A stretch of DNA of 64,000 nt from Plecoglossus altivelis (lineage: Eukaryota; Chordata; Actinopteri; Osmeriformes; Plecoglossidae): positions 15,344,693 through 15,408,692 of the forward strand of contig BROE01000020.1 of NCBI GenBank assembly GCA_036571765.1, in the 5' to 3' direction. This document shows, in pieces, positions 12,568 to 25,303 of the stretch. Every line of letters starts with the position of its first letter. Position 1 is the stretch's first letter. Under the pieces are notes generated by a model that worked only from the letters and a program-made list of their open reading frames with translations, was not told the origin of the DNA and ran no database searches. The position numbers were made by a program, and so were the translations under genes.

Positions 12568-14977
12568 GACTCTTCTCTGTAGGGGATGATTGCTAGGATT
12601 TAGCAGCTTGATGATGACACAGTCTTGTTTATCTACAGTCATGTGGGATTTGTGTGGCTAGCATGCCACTGAATGTGTTACAGTCATTCATGTGTGTGTG
12701 TGTGTGTGGGGGGGGGGCTAGTGGAGGAGGAGGCTGCAGGCCGCGATGGGCATTATTTACTCATCATCACCATGGAGACGCACTAGCTCAAGTGCGAGGC
12801 ATGCGTTTGCATCCTCGGTCTGTTGAAGGGTTGTCTTGGAGGGGAGGAGCCAGACAGCTCCAACAGACAGGTCCATCATTGACCGTCAGTACAGATGGAG
12901 CAGCTGACACTGTTGTACTGTACTCGGTTAACGACTCGAATCAAAGGCAACAACATGAGACTAACGAGCATGCTGGACATGCACACCCGCGAGGGACAGA
13001 TCGATCGATGAGCCTCATGAAGATAGACAGAGAGCGAGGGAGGGAGAGGATGAGAGAGAGTGAGAGAGAGAGAGAGAGAGTATGTGTGAGAAACTGAGAA
13101 AGAGACAGTGAAGGTTGGATCAGGAATTTCGAGGGATTATTGTTGCTGCAGACAGTTGAGCCCTGCAGGCAGAAAGGTGAATCAGGAGTTAGTATGCCAG
13201 CGAGGACAGTGGGCGGTAACAGGATCAGCAGTGCAAGAGAAGAGCACAACCTCCAACCTTAGTAGTGCGTCTGTGCAGGCAACTGCGGAGAGCAAAAGAG
13301 TGCTTCTCCGGAGACTGGACCATCTTGTAGTTCTTAATTGGAAACAGGCATCGTTTGTGCCAGAGTCCATTAGAGCTCTTTATTTGATCTGTGCTGTGAT
13401 GTAACTTCTGAGGCGTTGGGTTTGAGAGTGAAGACTCACGTGCACTTCCCCTGTATCTGGCAGGCTTGTGATGAGCGTGATCACAGAGTAGAAGGGGAAT
13501 GGCTGCTGTGTCAACTCCTTGTCTTTTTTCTCCGTTGTCCTCTACCTCTTTCTCCCTCTCATTTTTATGCAAAATTGACGCCTGACTGCCTGACGAACAG
13601 ACAGCTGCACAGATAGACTGACACACGAGCGTACTGGCAGTGAGTGGATCTCAATCTGAGGATCTCTCATTCTCATATCCCAATAATCCTCTTCTCTTAT
13701 GAATGGTGAGTGCTTGATGGAGAGGTCATGTTGAACTCTGACCCCAGTTTAAGAGAATGTAATCGCTCTTAGGCCTCCTAGTGGTCTCTCTGGCACGGTG
13801 GCCATGGTAACAGTAACTAGGGGCATCAGAGGTAGGGGAGAGGTGGGGGTGGAGATCCAGGGGGTGGGTGGGGCTTCAGAGAGTTGCGTTCCCCTGGTTT
13901 CAGGCATCAAAGCCACTGTGACTTTATCAGTGACCTACAGTTATCGTCTTGAGAACACAACAAATGCCACATGAATGCCACCTGTTGTTGACAATAGATT
14001 TCCATTTTGGAAAATGATGGGATATCGCCTTCACTCTTTTGCCAAGAATGTCAGAACGATGGTTATTTTACCATTTTAAGTTCTGGAAAAAAACTCAGAC
14101 TTGGGAATAACAGTTACTTGGTGTAAAAAGGTACCCAATGCATTCAGACTGTATTATACATGAAAACATTTGACACAGCTCCCCCAACACACTCAGACTG
14201 GCCCATTCACTTCCACCTGCATGAATGTTTCATCACAGCATTATCACAATACCACAGTACTCTTTCTCTTGTCAAACACAAGCTGCCTCAGGCCTGCCAC
14301 CCCCACAACCCTCTCCCCAACCTCTGCCAGACAGATCGCAACAGTCTGGGGGGGGGGAGGTGTTGAGGATGGCATCAATACAAATGTGTACAAGTGACCC
14401 CGTGATGTTGTAGCAACATCAGGCCAGACTGGCTCTGAACATGTTTAATGCTCCATCATTTATTTACATCAGTTTTTCTGTGGATCATTGCACTCTTTTT
14501 ACTGCCAAGGATTGTGGGCTGTAGTCAACAGCAGTTGGAGCACTAATTCATCAGAATGAATCTCACTCTCACTTTACTAATCAGTTGGAAGAACCTGGTT
14601 TTCAAGGGCTGTGGTCCAAATTTAGACGAAGCCATATTTTACCTTAATTTGCCTTGTCAAAATTGCAAATGAAGGGGAGGATGTTAAAAAGGGTGGACAG
14701 GATGGCGGCATAAAATATGTAATTAGTAATGTGAGTTCTGAGTGCTGGGACTGAGGCCTCCGCTAAGCAGCTTCATTATTTGTGTGTTGTGCAAGTCAGA
14801 GAGCGACATGAGTTTCCTGTCAGGAGAAGGCCTCTATGTTGTGGTCCACGCTTAAGAGAACCAAGCAGAGAGGGAACTATTTTCTGACATTCAAATCATA
14901 GAAAGCAAACTGTGCGATACTTACAGTTTCCGTGATCCATAATATCACTCAGTGACCTGCTTTCTCCACCCCCAAAG

Positions 14978-15173
14978 ATGTGGTCTGTGTCCTTCCTGTC
15001 CCGACTGTGTTGTCTGTGTCCTTCCTGTCCCGACTGTGTTGTCTGTGCTTCCTCCCTGACTGTGTTGTCTCTGTGCTTCCTGCCCTGACTGTGTTGTCTC
15101 TGTGCTTCCTGCCCTGACTGTGTTGTCTCTGTGCTTCCTGTCCTGACTGTGTTGTCTCTGTGCTCTGTCTCAG
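14978..15173 (+). repeat. 29-bp minisatellite forming the exon 2 acceptor region
   Basis: About seven units of a 26-29 bp motif (TGTGTTGTCTCTGTGCTTCC followed by TGCCCTGAC) run without a break into the CAG acceptor of exon 2. Each unit contains CTGAC, which fits the branch-point consensus, followed by a pyrimidine-rich stretch. The last, altered unit (CTGTCTCAG) supplies the actual acceptor. Confidence 0.92.
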
Positions 15174-15287
15174 ATCAGTAAGCAGCACCTTCAGACAGTG
15201 AAGGAACGTTTCCAGGCCTTCCTGAATGGAGAGACCCAGATCGTGGCTGATGAGGCTTTCATCAACGCAGTCCAGAGCTACTATGAG
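15174..15287 (+). CDS. cadps: cadps exon 2 (residues 114-151)
   Basis: Encodes ISKQHLQTVKERFQAFLNGE and then TQIVADEAFINAVQSYYE, nearly identical to the CAPS1 N-terminal region. It is 114 nt, phase 0 at both ends, with acceptor TCTCAG and donor GTGAGG. The segment belongs to the CAPS-specific N-terminal domain. I infer no catalytic role. Confidence 0.96.
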
Positions 15288-17040
15288 GTGAGGATAAATT
15301 TCAGCCGGCCTATGTCTATGTCTATCTGTCTGTGTGAGAGAAAGATAGGTAGAGAGAGACAATATGCAATAAGTGTGTGTATTTATTTGGCCTTCAGTTT
15401 CATTGACCGTACCTAGGAGAATGCTAACTCTTTGGTGTATGTTGTTCTGTATTCCACATTGATTCGCTCACGCTCCTTAATAGATCTTCAATCGCAGTGG
15501 AAATTATCTGTTGGATTGAAATGTCGGAATCTGAAAGGAGATGACTCACCTTTGCTCTGACAAATGATGTGGAACAGACTGGCTTCTCCAGGCAGGCTTA
15601 ATAATGTGCTCCCGCATGGCGGAGATGAAAATGAATTGGACTGCCCGAAATAGGCCTCCTGAATAATGAGAGCAGACAGGGTCTATATGCGAAAAGCCTT
15701 CTAACCTGTGCTCAAGACAGACTTCCTCTGAATCAATTAGGCCCCATGCCTTAATTCACTTGTTTGGTAGATCCCAATCATAAAGGAAGTCTGGAAATAG
15801 ATGTTGTCTGTCTGGAGGCCTTTCAAAACAAGAGTTAAGAACACTACAGACCAGCAGAACGTGAGTCCGACCCGAGATCTAGAACCTGGAGACCGTGACA
15901 CGTGATGCTGTTAGAAGAGACGTGGCAAGAGATTTGCTTCTGTCAAGTAAATCAATAGGTTTAGTGCAAAAAGGCCAAATTGCGGAATTGGAATAATGCA
16001 TTATTTAACACCCAGCCAAAGCCGGCTTTTCAATTCAATTAAAGCCTAATGCTCTTACAGGCTGAGCTGCAACTGCTTGTACAGTTGTTGCATCGTCACC
16101 TGAGGGGGAGGGGGAGAGCTGCTTACCTTCTGTCCTCCCCTTAGTACAACCACAATAGTTGACAATGACATCTTTCTGCTTTAAAAAGGATTTTTCCTTT
16201 CAGATCTATCGATATGCAGAAGTTGACTTCGAATGACGCATTAAACTAGCCTCTAGACTAACGCCTCTCGTTAGTTTCCCTCTCGGGTTCTACGGTTGAC
16301 CTGCCGTACAAAAACAAGGCCATTGATATCTACAGCAGGCGACTGACAGAGTTCTCCGTTTCCATCCATTATCTGTCAAAACGATGCCCACTGTCTTCAC
16401 TCAAATAGACCGATGAGTTAATTGATTGAGAACCTAGTGTCAATTAACTACAAGTATCTAGATAGATTCATAGAAAGAGCCAACAGCTTATATACTTCAT
16501 AAAATGTTGCGATGGCGATCGAAGTGGAGCTCAGCAATGCCCAAATCTGACAGCCTCCCTCTATCCCACCATTTGGGTTTTTGAAAAGGGGGAAATGAGG
16601 AAAACAAACTTGTGACAGATTGAACACAGCAAAAACAACAGTGTCACATTGAATTAAAGCAGCAAATTCCTCCTCCTCCAGGGACTGACACAGCCCGGGG
16701 CCAGTCCTCCTTCAGAGGCTGAAAGCTCCAGGCTCGCATCTGCTTCTTTCTGAGGCGCTCACTTCTAGGCTCACACATCACGTTCCATCCAGCCAATTCA
16801 GGAAGTGCATTGAGCCACAATGAATAGAAAATTGCATTGATCACATGCCTCCGTTGAATAGCGGCGGAGTCACATTCGACCTTGTTCGGAGGAAGGATCC
16901 ATGCTGAGGAGGCCTGGAGTGGCCTGGTCTCTACAGGAACAGACACTTGACGCCGTCTGCAGACACTCGATGTGTAACCGCTGTCCCCCCCCCCCCCCCC
17001 CTCCTCATCTCCCCCCTCCCCCTATCCCCCCACCGCCCAG
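15288..17040 (+). other. cadps: cadps intron 2
   Basis: A 1.75-kb intron. The middle part (about 15480-16500) is unusually repeat-free and rich in TAAT/ATTA words, a texture seen in conserved non-coding elements, although conservation cannot be tested here. A 17-base C run (16985-17001) and a C/T-rich tract form the acceptor region of exon 3. Confidence 0.85.
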
Positions 17041-17373
17041 GTATTCCTGAAGAGTGACCGCGTGTCCCGCATGGTGCAGAGTGGGGGCTGCTCAGCCAGC
17101 GACTCCCGGGAGGTCTTCAAGAAGCACATCGAGAAGCGCGTCCGCAGCCTGCCGGAGATCGACGGCCTGAGCAAGGAGACGGTATTGAGCTCCTGGATGG
17201 CCAAGTTTGACACCATCTACCGTGGAGACGAGGACCCGCGGAAGGCGCAGCAGCGCATGACAGCCAGCGCCGCCTCCGAGCTCATCCTCAGCAAGGACCA
17301 GCTGTACGAGATGTTCCAGAACATTCTGGGCATCAAGAAGTTTGAGCACCAGCTGCTCTACAATGCCTGTCAG
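17041..17373 (+). CDS. cadps: cadps exon 3 (residues 152-262)
   Basis: 333 nt, phase 0 at both ends, acceptor CGCCCAG, donor GTAAGT. It encodes VFLKSDRVSRMVQSGGCSAS, then DSREVFKKHIEKRVRSLPEI, then a segment ending ILGIKKFEHQLLYNACQ. All of this aligns with the CAPS N-terminal region upstream of the C2 domain. The exon is GC-rich (third positions mostly G/C) compared with its introns, which helps set its limits. Confidence 0.97.
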
Positions 17374-17665
17374 GTAAGTTTGGGAGACAGCTGCATCTCA
17401 GTGGCCTTTATATATAACCCGTCACCATCCTCAACCCCATTTAGCTGAAAAACAGCCCTCTTCAGTCTTGTTACGTGGCGCAAAGAGAGATTGGATGCTT
17501 GGGGAAAGCAGCCTGTGCAATACTGCCATTGTGGAAATTAATCAAATGATGCCAGAGGAAATCCTGCAGGTACGGGTGCCTGCTTGAACCCTCCATGCCA
17601 TCAGTAATCCAGGCATTACAGTACCCAGGGTAACCACTGCTTGGAAAATATGACTGTTGTGTGTT

Positions 17666-17668
<3 letters not shown>

Positions 17669-17742
<74 letters not shown>

Positions 17743-17758
17743 GAGAGAGAGCGTGAGA
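17669..17758. repeat. (GT)n(GA)n compound microsatellite
   Basis: About 16 GT dinucleotides change abruptly to about 28 GA dinucleotides with two GC interruptions. It lies 300 nt into intron 3. Confidence 0.95.
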
Positions 17759-20460
17759 GCGCAAGCGAGAACGTGAGAGAAAGTTGGTGAAGAGTGCTAT
17801 TGTGAATTAACAAAAATTCAATGTGATGCATCATGACAATGAAGGTGGGCAGAGTATAGTAAAAAAGGGAAACATCTCAATTATTCCTTAGGTGCATGAT
17901 GATAAAAGGGAATTGGACGATTTGGGAGGCTAGTAAGACCGAAAGAGAGGAGTGGGTGGATGGAGGACAGGAGGATAATTATGGGGTTGACTTAGGCCTT
18001 GAAGATGGGTGTCCTGTCCACCTGTCAATCACCTACCCAGTCGAGCAGGAGGAGGTGCCAGAAGCTCTTTTCAGATGGCCCTAATCACGCAGTCTGCTGT
18101 ACGATCTGAAACACCTCCCTTACAGCCATGGAACATGTTCTCACAACTACAGCAGAGGAGAAATCCTTCTTTCTTAACATAGGTTGCGGTTTGACCTTTG
18201 CATGGCTGAGGAATAATAGTTAAAAATCGTGACGTCCTTTCATTAGATGACATATTGAAGTCAAGCTAATGGTGTTTATATCATTAGCACAGCACACTGC
18301 CGTAGCCAATGAAAAGACAGGGTCAACCCCCTGCAGGTTCAATCCGACCCGTCTGTCACCACGGTCACCAGTGTTCCATTTGGAAGAGCTCTGACAGAGT
18401 GAGAATCGGCAGACCCGGTTCCACACCGAGCTACGAGAATAGAAGCAATGTTTTCTAGAGGAATCCTTTCCTCCATGATTTCATGTATGCTTCTTATTTC
18501 TCCACGGAAGGAAGAAATACGCCGCAGATTTGTGCTGAGGTGGCTAAACCATCTTGCAGCCTGTTACAATCCATAACAAGTGAACAGGAAAATGCCGGAC
18601 TGGTAAATAATTCAGAAATGCGGGACCGACCACATGAAAAATGATCTGAAAAGCAGCAACTTTTACCACAACTCTGCAAACATCTCGGTGCGAGGTCAAC
18701 GGGTTGTCATGGTCACGTGACCCTAGATGGAACCCAGTTGGTCGCAGTCACGTGTTGTCTTGTCGTGTTGGTCAGGTAGCTGTCAGAAGATGTCCCCTCT
18801 AGCCAGGGCCAGTTGGACGAGGCACAGATGGTGTCCACATGGATCTCCTGACAGGCGCTTGGTCGCCTCATTATGTGAAGAACTGGTTTCCAGGAGAATG
18901 AAAGGAGTTTGATATGCAAATCAGCGTGTTTACAAGCATACAGATATTTTTTCCAGATATTAACTTCTACATGTTTTCATGCAAGTTACCAAAGCCATAT
19001 AACATTTTTCATTTTTGTCTGTTTGTTTTCTTTCTGGATAATGAAACCAGTATGACACAGTATATAACAGTAATGACAAACTGAACCACTGCAGAAACAG
19101 CCTTTTGCATGAAACAACGTTTCCATCTCCTTCAACCAGCCACCGTGTGGCCCATCAGAATCCAAGGCCCAGATCGTTTGATGAATGTGTTGTTGCCAGT
19201 AATGATGACTTGAGGTAGAAGATGAATCAAATTACAGTGGACTGTGGCGGATGTATACCCGAGGCGTGGGTGGAACAGAGTGGGAGTTTTTCCTATTTAT
19301 CTGATGAGCTTCAGCATTGTGGATGTGGTTCAGCCGCCAGCCTGGTGCTGCTGGAACTGGAAGCCGGATGGACCAGAGAGCAGAACCACCCAGGTCACGG
19401 AGGCATGGAGACTGCTGGGGTTGCAGAGCTTACCTTCTGCTACAAGTCACACACAACTTCATGTCAATGTTCCATCTTCTGACTCACAGAGTGGAGATTC
19501 AATGGATAAGGTCTGGCTTTTCTTTCTATGTGCATTTCCAGTCTCTTGAGTGTTTGTTCGAGGGAACCCTGATCAAAAGAAATAGTGCTCTTTTGTTTGT
19601 CTTCATAGTATCACTTACAGGGTCGAAATATTCAAAGCCTCACGTCAAGTTCTGATCAATACCAATTTGGAATGCGTTCCTAGAGAGATTGGGTCATGGA
19701 AATGTGCTTTTTATTACGAAACAAAAACGTTGTTTCATGTGGCGAGATGTGGTTTGAGAAAAGGCCGAGAGCAAATTGAGTTCACATGACAGATATGCCT
19801 TGCCATTGGGTTGGGTGAGCGACTGCTTTTATCCAGCATTGACAGAGATCAAAACCTCGGTGACACTGCGCCTATATTTGACCGTGATAAACAAGGCCAA
19901 GCACACGGCCATGTTTGAAAAGCTTCCACTTTTGCATGCATTTTGCGTGGTTTTATAAATAGGTGAAAGCCCATTCACCGTGTGTCATCAAAGGCTGTGG
20001 TCCAATCACATTTGAAACAGAACCCCGACGAGAGCTTTGAAGTATCGTCACTATTTATGCCTGGTCTCATGTACCCACTGTGCAAGTGTGTCAATGTGAG
20101 TGTGCACAAGTGTGTGTGCTCTGCCAAGTGAGGTTACATGTGTTGATGTGCGTATGTGTGTAAGTATTTGTTTGTGCTACCTATCACTGTCTATTACAAA
20201 CACACCCCGTAACCTTTGTCTGCCGCTGTGTGGCTGCCATGGTGACAGTAAACATGGCCACCTCCGTCCTCTCTCACCTTGGATATTGGTATCTCTCTCT
20301 CTCTCTCTTTTTTTATGCGCTGTTTGTCTTTTCCCTTCCTGTCAGCCATTGTCACCTTGTGTGTATTGAAGTCGACAGCAGCTGATTGGTTTTCCCTTAA
20401 TCACATATCAGTGGCTGGTCTTTCTATCCATCAAGCATAGGGAACAACAATTAGTTTAAA

Positions 20461-20735
20461 CAGACAGGGGGAGCTGAAGGGAGGGCAGGGCAAGGGGAGA
20501 AGAGGGGAAAGAGGAGATGGAGGAGGAGGGCCAGAGTGAGGAGAGGGCAAGAGAGAGGAGGAGGGCAGGGGAGAGGAGGAGGAGAGAGGGCAGGGGAGAG
20601 GAGGAGGGCAGGGGAGAGGAGGAGGAGAGAGGAGAGGGCAGGGGAGAGGAGGAGGAGAGAGGGCAGGGGAGATAAGGAGGGCAGGGGAGATGAGGAGGAG
20701 AGAGGAGAGGGGAGGCGAGAGGAAAGGAAAGGAGA
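20461..20735. repeat. GGAGA-type polypurine minisatellite
   Basis: Almost pure purine on the + strand, built from GGGGAGAGGAGGAGGAGAGA-like units interrupted by GCA. The Arg/Gly/Glu-rich open frame is repeat-derived. Confidence 0.9.
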
Positions 20736-21889
20736 TGAGGCTTAAAAATGGCCTGGTAAATTCCTTCTAAAACCCAACAGTAGTCTGAGGTACAATACAG
20801 ATGCTATAGGATGCTGCTGAAAACTATTCCGAATTACCTGTACATTTATTTATGGAGTCTCAGTCTATGAACACAAGACTAAAGATTTAAAGCACATTGG
20901 TACTGAGATATTTTCTCTGGCAGGGCTGTGTGTATGCGTGTGTGTGTGTGTGTGTTCCATATGTGTGTGCATCTGTGTGTGTGATGGAAAGCAGATTAGA
21001 AAGACAGTAGTCATGACAACTGTTTCTGATAGTACTGCGTATTCCAGAGCCTAAACTCATGCAACCCTCTAAAGATCCTGGGTGCAAAGTCAATCTGCCC
21101 AGAGAATCTGGATCAAGTCAAAAGCTCTCTTCTCGATGGCTTCCCATTATCACTTAACCTCAAACCATAATCAACTCTGTCTCATCTGAAGCTGTTCAAA
21201 CCCAGCAGTAATTCTCATCAATCCTGGCTTCAGATCAGGTAAAAGAGATGGATAACCAGAGGCATGAAGGTAAGCGTGTCAGGGTGTGTTTTGGGTACTA
21301 AACGTAGGCTTGTGTGGTCATACTTCACCTCAGCAGCTTGAGGGATCAGGCCCCTGTAGTATTTAATGCTAACCCAAGAAGACCAAGCTACACCCCAGAG
21401 GCCTAGATGGACAAATGATCCTTACACACACACACACACACACGCACTCACACATACACAAAGTCACTTACTCACACACACGCCCACACACACTCACACA
21501 GTCACTTACACACACACCCTTACTCACACACACACACGCTACAATATCGATTGTCACTCTGTTACAGACATCCTTCTTACAGAGGGAATGCAGCCTGTAT
21601 AAGACATGACACATTTTTCACTTGCAATGACCTGAGGGATGGGTGAGTCATCTGGAACAGACAGACAGGACAAAACCTGAACATGAAGCTGAACAATAGA
21701 TTGAGCAACAGACCGACACAACAGACTGATGCCAATTTCCACTCCTTCACTAAACAACGTCGGCTCGTCTTAGACACGAGGCTGGGGTCGACACCTCAGC
21801 AGTTATTGGATTAACAAAAGCCCAATTCTGTCAAGAGAGGACCATCGTTTACCTGTAACCCCGAGTGTCTGAGGTAAACAAAGATAGAA

Positions 21890-22245
21890 ATAGAGGGAGA
21901 CAAGAGATTAAAAGGGTGACAGCAGCAGAAAGAGGAGATGGAGAGAAATCGAGAGAGCGATAGAGAGACCGGGAAAGCAAGAAAGAGAGAGCAAGAAAGG
22001 GAGAACGAGAGAAAGAGAGAGGAAGAGGAAGGGACAGAGCAAGCAAGAGCGAGAGAGCAAGGGAGAGTGAGAGAGCGAGAGCAAGGGAGAGCGAGATACC
22101 AAGCGAGAGCGAGAGAGCAAGGGAGAGCCAGAGAGCAAGCGAGGGTGAGAGAGCAAGCGAGAGTGAGAGAGCGAGAGCAAGGGAGAGCGAGATACCAAGC
22201 GAGAGCGAGAGAGCGAGAGAGCAAGAGAGCGAGAGAGAAAACAGG
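21890..22245. repeat. GAGAGCAAGG-type polypurine tandem array
   Basis: Degenerate units of GAGAGCAAGGGAGAGCGAGA, including a repeated GATACCAAGC marker near 22095 and 22192. Long Arg/Glu-rich (plus) and Ser/Leu-rich (minus) open frames cross it and are not genes. Confidence 0.9.
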
Positions 22246-22772
22246 GGCAGAGACAGTGTGCCTGTACATGTGGTCCCCCCAGACCCTGTCAGCCTCTGAG
22301 TCTGCCGTAACTCCAACATGTGCCTCTGTGTGTGGTAGCAGCAGGGGGGCGCGCTCAGCCCAGACCTTCCTGCAGCAGGCGGGAGATCAATGCCAAGACC
22401 AGGGGGAGAGGAGAGAGGGGAGAGGGGAGAGGGGAGGCGGGAGGCAGAGTGACAGACGGCCGGAGATAGGGAAACAGTTTGGGGAGTTGTTGAGAGGTAA
22501 ATGAAGAGAGTGAACACATATTGTGAAATGAAGGAACAGAACATTTCAGAGAGGAGACTGCATCCCCAGAGAGCGAGAGAACAATGTGTGATGGACGAGC
22601 TGAGAGAAAGCTATGACAGCCTGCAGCCTTCCATTCTCTGCACATCCAAGACTCTAGCAGAACTCGACACACCCCATACTCACTGCAATCTTATTGGTGT
22701 CAAAACGCTGTGTTCCATGTGGCTGTCACCCTCTCTATCTCTATCTCTCTCTCTCACTCTGTCTGTCTTTGC

Positions 22773-22800
22773 CCATCCATCCATCCATCCATCCATCCAG
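22773..22800. repeat. (CATC)n microsatellite
   Basis: Six to seven CATC tetramers, preceded by a TC tract at 22731-22760. Confidence 0.95.
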
Positions 22801-22930
22801 CCATTCTCTTATCCATCCCAGTTCTCTACAGCACAGATCTTATTAGTGGAATCGTTATGCTATCGATTGTCCTTTGAGCCATGAAGCAATCAGAAAGACC
22901 AGGCCAACTGTACTTCTCTGGGAATCATGG

Positions 22931-23178
22931 GACACACGCACGCACGCATACACACACGCATACACACACACGCACACATACACACACATGCCCACACACA
23001 TGCCCACACACATGCACACACGCACGCACACACACATGCACGCACAACTACACACCCGCACGCATACACACATGCACACACGCACACATACACACACACG
23101 TACGCACATGCACGCACGCATACACGCACGCACGCATACACACAGACGCGCACGCACGCACACACACACAAACACACA
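22931..23178. repeat. CA/CG alternating purine-pyrimidine tract
   Basis: About 250 bp of ACACGCACGCACAC-type sequence with interspersed ATG and TAC words. Strict purine-pyrimidine alternation with CG steps is the sequence type with highest Z-DNA propensity. His/Thr-rich and Val/Cys-rich frames are artefacts. Confidence 0.92.
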
Positions 23179-25222
23179 AGCTAGCTGATTATTACTCATT
23201 ACCCTCCTCAGAAAGTCCATTTCATACTAGCTGCTCTGTTGTCTTATTGATCTCCAAGCCCAGCTAGGCTGCAGGATCTGTACAGAAGTGTGCTAGTTTG
23301 CAATGACAGGCCTCGCTGTGTGAAACGCACGTAGATACAGGCACCGTATCCTGGTCCAATCGTCTTAGAGCCCCAGCGTCCCCAGACCAAAAAGCTGTTT
23401 ACACCTCACCATAGGTTTCAGTCGTGACTGCTGTTCCTATACAGCGCCTCATAGGGGCCGATGTGCTAATCCTCCCTGTGGCAGCTGTGTGTTTACCCAA
23501 CAGTCATTAGAACGAGCCACAGGTGTCTGTTTCCTGCGTGCGGGTTCGGGGGTGAGTGGGGGGTGCTGAGGGGGGGGGGGGGGGGGGGGGGGGTAAAAGC
23601 TGCTCCATAGGTGCCCAGGGATCACAGAGGGAGAGGCCTGTCAGGGTCCTGTCGTCTAGGGAGACGGAAGACTGCAGGCGCTGCTCCCTGCGCTGCCAGA
23701 CTCCAGCCCTCCTGCAAACAGCGCTGCCGTATGAGGCGATGGATCCCACCAGGTGTACGCGGCACCATGAATTAATTAGATGGCGGTGAAGTCGCTTGAC
23801 CTGGCTCGAGCTGGCTTCGATCACGTGGCAGCGGTGAACGAGGGTAACGGAGGGTGGAGGATCGGGGTGGAGGGGGGGAGGGATGGAGCGAGAGTGGAAG
23901 AAGGAGAGGATGGGTGTGTCTCTCCTCTTGCGGTCTGCTGGGAGGAACTCTCCACTAGGCTGATGAGAGGCGGAGGGGACAGCAGGCTGGCATGGACAGA
24001 CTCTGTTAGAACGGTTGACTGCTTGGCACCTGGTGTGGTGCACCCTGCCAGAGGGGAATGGCATCCCTGGGCGGTATAGAGAGTCAGGCTGGAATATGAG
24101 TCACTCTGCACACCATATGCCCACGATTGGTGTGTTTGTTTGTGTGTCTGTTTGTGTGAGCACAGGTGAGGAATTAGATAGTGTATATATGTTTGTGTTA
24201 CGCACAGATGGAAATTAGATGGGGTGTGTGTGTGTTATGCACAGATTGGTAATTAGATGGTGTGTGTAACGCACACAGGCGTGGAATTCAGTGGTATTTG
24301 TGTGAGTGTACCTCTGTGTGTGTGTGTGTGTGTGTGTGAATAAGGTGTGCGTGTGCGCAGGTGATCCGCTTCTGAGGAAAAAGGGAGCTCCACCAGCCCT
24401 TACTCTGGTACAGACGTCATCCTGCTAACTGGGCCGAACACACTCAGCAACACCCGCGACAAAGAACACAACTCAGTGTTCTGTTGTGTTCAATACAGCC
24501 TCAGGCATTCACCTGCTCACATTCTCTCTGGCAATGGATTGGTGGCATGTCTGTGTGTTAGGGTCACGGCCCAAGGTATTTACAGGTGTTGGCTGCATCA
24601 ACACTCTCACACTTTTGTGCGCGTGCCGTGACTTGTCTGCTGTGTGTTGCTCTGTCTTGTCCATTTCGGCTTGTTTGCTTTCTGATTATGCTTCTGGGAC
24701 CAAATGGGCCGTTTCATGGACTGGATTGTCAGACTGGTTAACCGTACAGCCAGGAAAGATCATTTGTCAGTTTGTCTGTTATATTCATCACACGCACACA
24801 CAGATGCACTGTATATACAGTGGATTTACAATAAGCGTTGTACGAGTCAAGCAGGGACCCCAAACATCTTATTCATAGTACAGAGCCATCGCGTGGCTGT
24901 CTTTACTTATTGGCGTTTGAAAGGCATGAGATAGTCTCAAGTGGATGTTCTGTTGAACAGAGCTGAAGAATTGAGCAGATCACACGAGTGACCTTACCAC
25001 GATAGGTGATGTCCGCAGAGTCGGCGTAAACAGAAGCCTGACATAAAGCTTCATTTCTGCACGTATTCTGCGATCGTGATGTCATAGCAGCTGGTTGTGT
25101 GCGTAGTCTACAGGTATGCACAGTAATACCGCTGGGCCCTGTTCTCTGGAGCTGGAGATTCTGACAGACCCTACTGTACGTTACCAAGGAAACGAACTAA
25201 GATGTTGCCTGCGTGTTCACAG

Positions 25223-25303
25223 CTAGATAACCCGGATGAGCAAGCCGCCCAGATCCGGAGGGAACTGGATGGTCGTCTGCAGATGGCTGACCAGATAGCC
25301 AGG
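25223..25303 (+). CDS. cadps: cadps exon 4 (residues 263-289)
   Basis: 81 nt, phase 0 at both ends. It encodes LDNPDEQAAQIRRELDGRLQ then MADQIAR, identical to the mammalian CAPS1 segment as I recall it. Acceptor GTTCACAG, donor GTAAGC. It continues the N-terminal region between exon 3 and the C2-containing part. Confidence 0.96.

Larger units (their letters stand above)
5287..15173 (+). other. cadps: cadps intron 1
   Basis: A 9.9-kb intron with GTGAGA donor and CTGTCTCAG acceptor. It holds (TGTC)n then (TC)n at 7437-7602, a GT run near 8973-9000, (TC)n(CA)n at 10541-10592, CA-rich DNA at 11000-11200, a 44-bp minisatellite at 12382-12567, GT/poly-G at 12692-12717, (GA)n near 13050-13082, and a 29-bp minisatellite against the exon 2 acceptor. 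No coding exon is evident. Large first introns often hold enhancers, but none can be named here. Confidence 0.9.
17374..25222 (+). other. cadps: cadps intron 3
   Basis: A 7.8-kb intron with GTAAGT donor. It contains (GT)n(GA)n at 17669-17758, polypurine arrays at 20461-20735 and 21890-22245, CA arrays at 21422-21538, (CATC)n at 22773-22800, a 250-bp CA/CG alternating tract at 22931-23178, a 24-base G run at 23570-23593 and GT-rich degenerate repeats at 24120-24350. No exon or second gene was found. Confidence 0.9.

Noticed and set aside
14978..15362. 137-codon minus-strand open frame across exon 2
   Set aside because: It consists of the 29-bp repeat and the antisense of exon 2. The plus-strand exon explains the conservation.
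22337..22356. CTCF-like AGCAGGGGGGCGCGC
   Set aside because: One G too many within the core and weak flanks. A second weak candidate at 43585 (CAGGGGGCAGT) also fails at two core positions.
21849..22544. 231-codon minus-strand and 188-codon plus-strand open frames
   Set aside because: They run through the GAGAGCAAGG purine array, with repetitive low-complexity composition.
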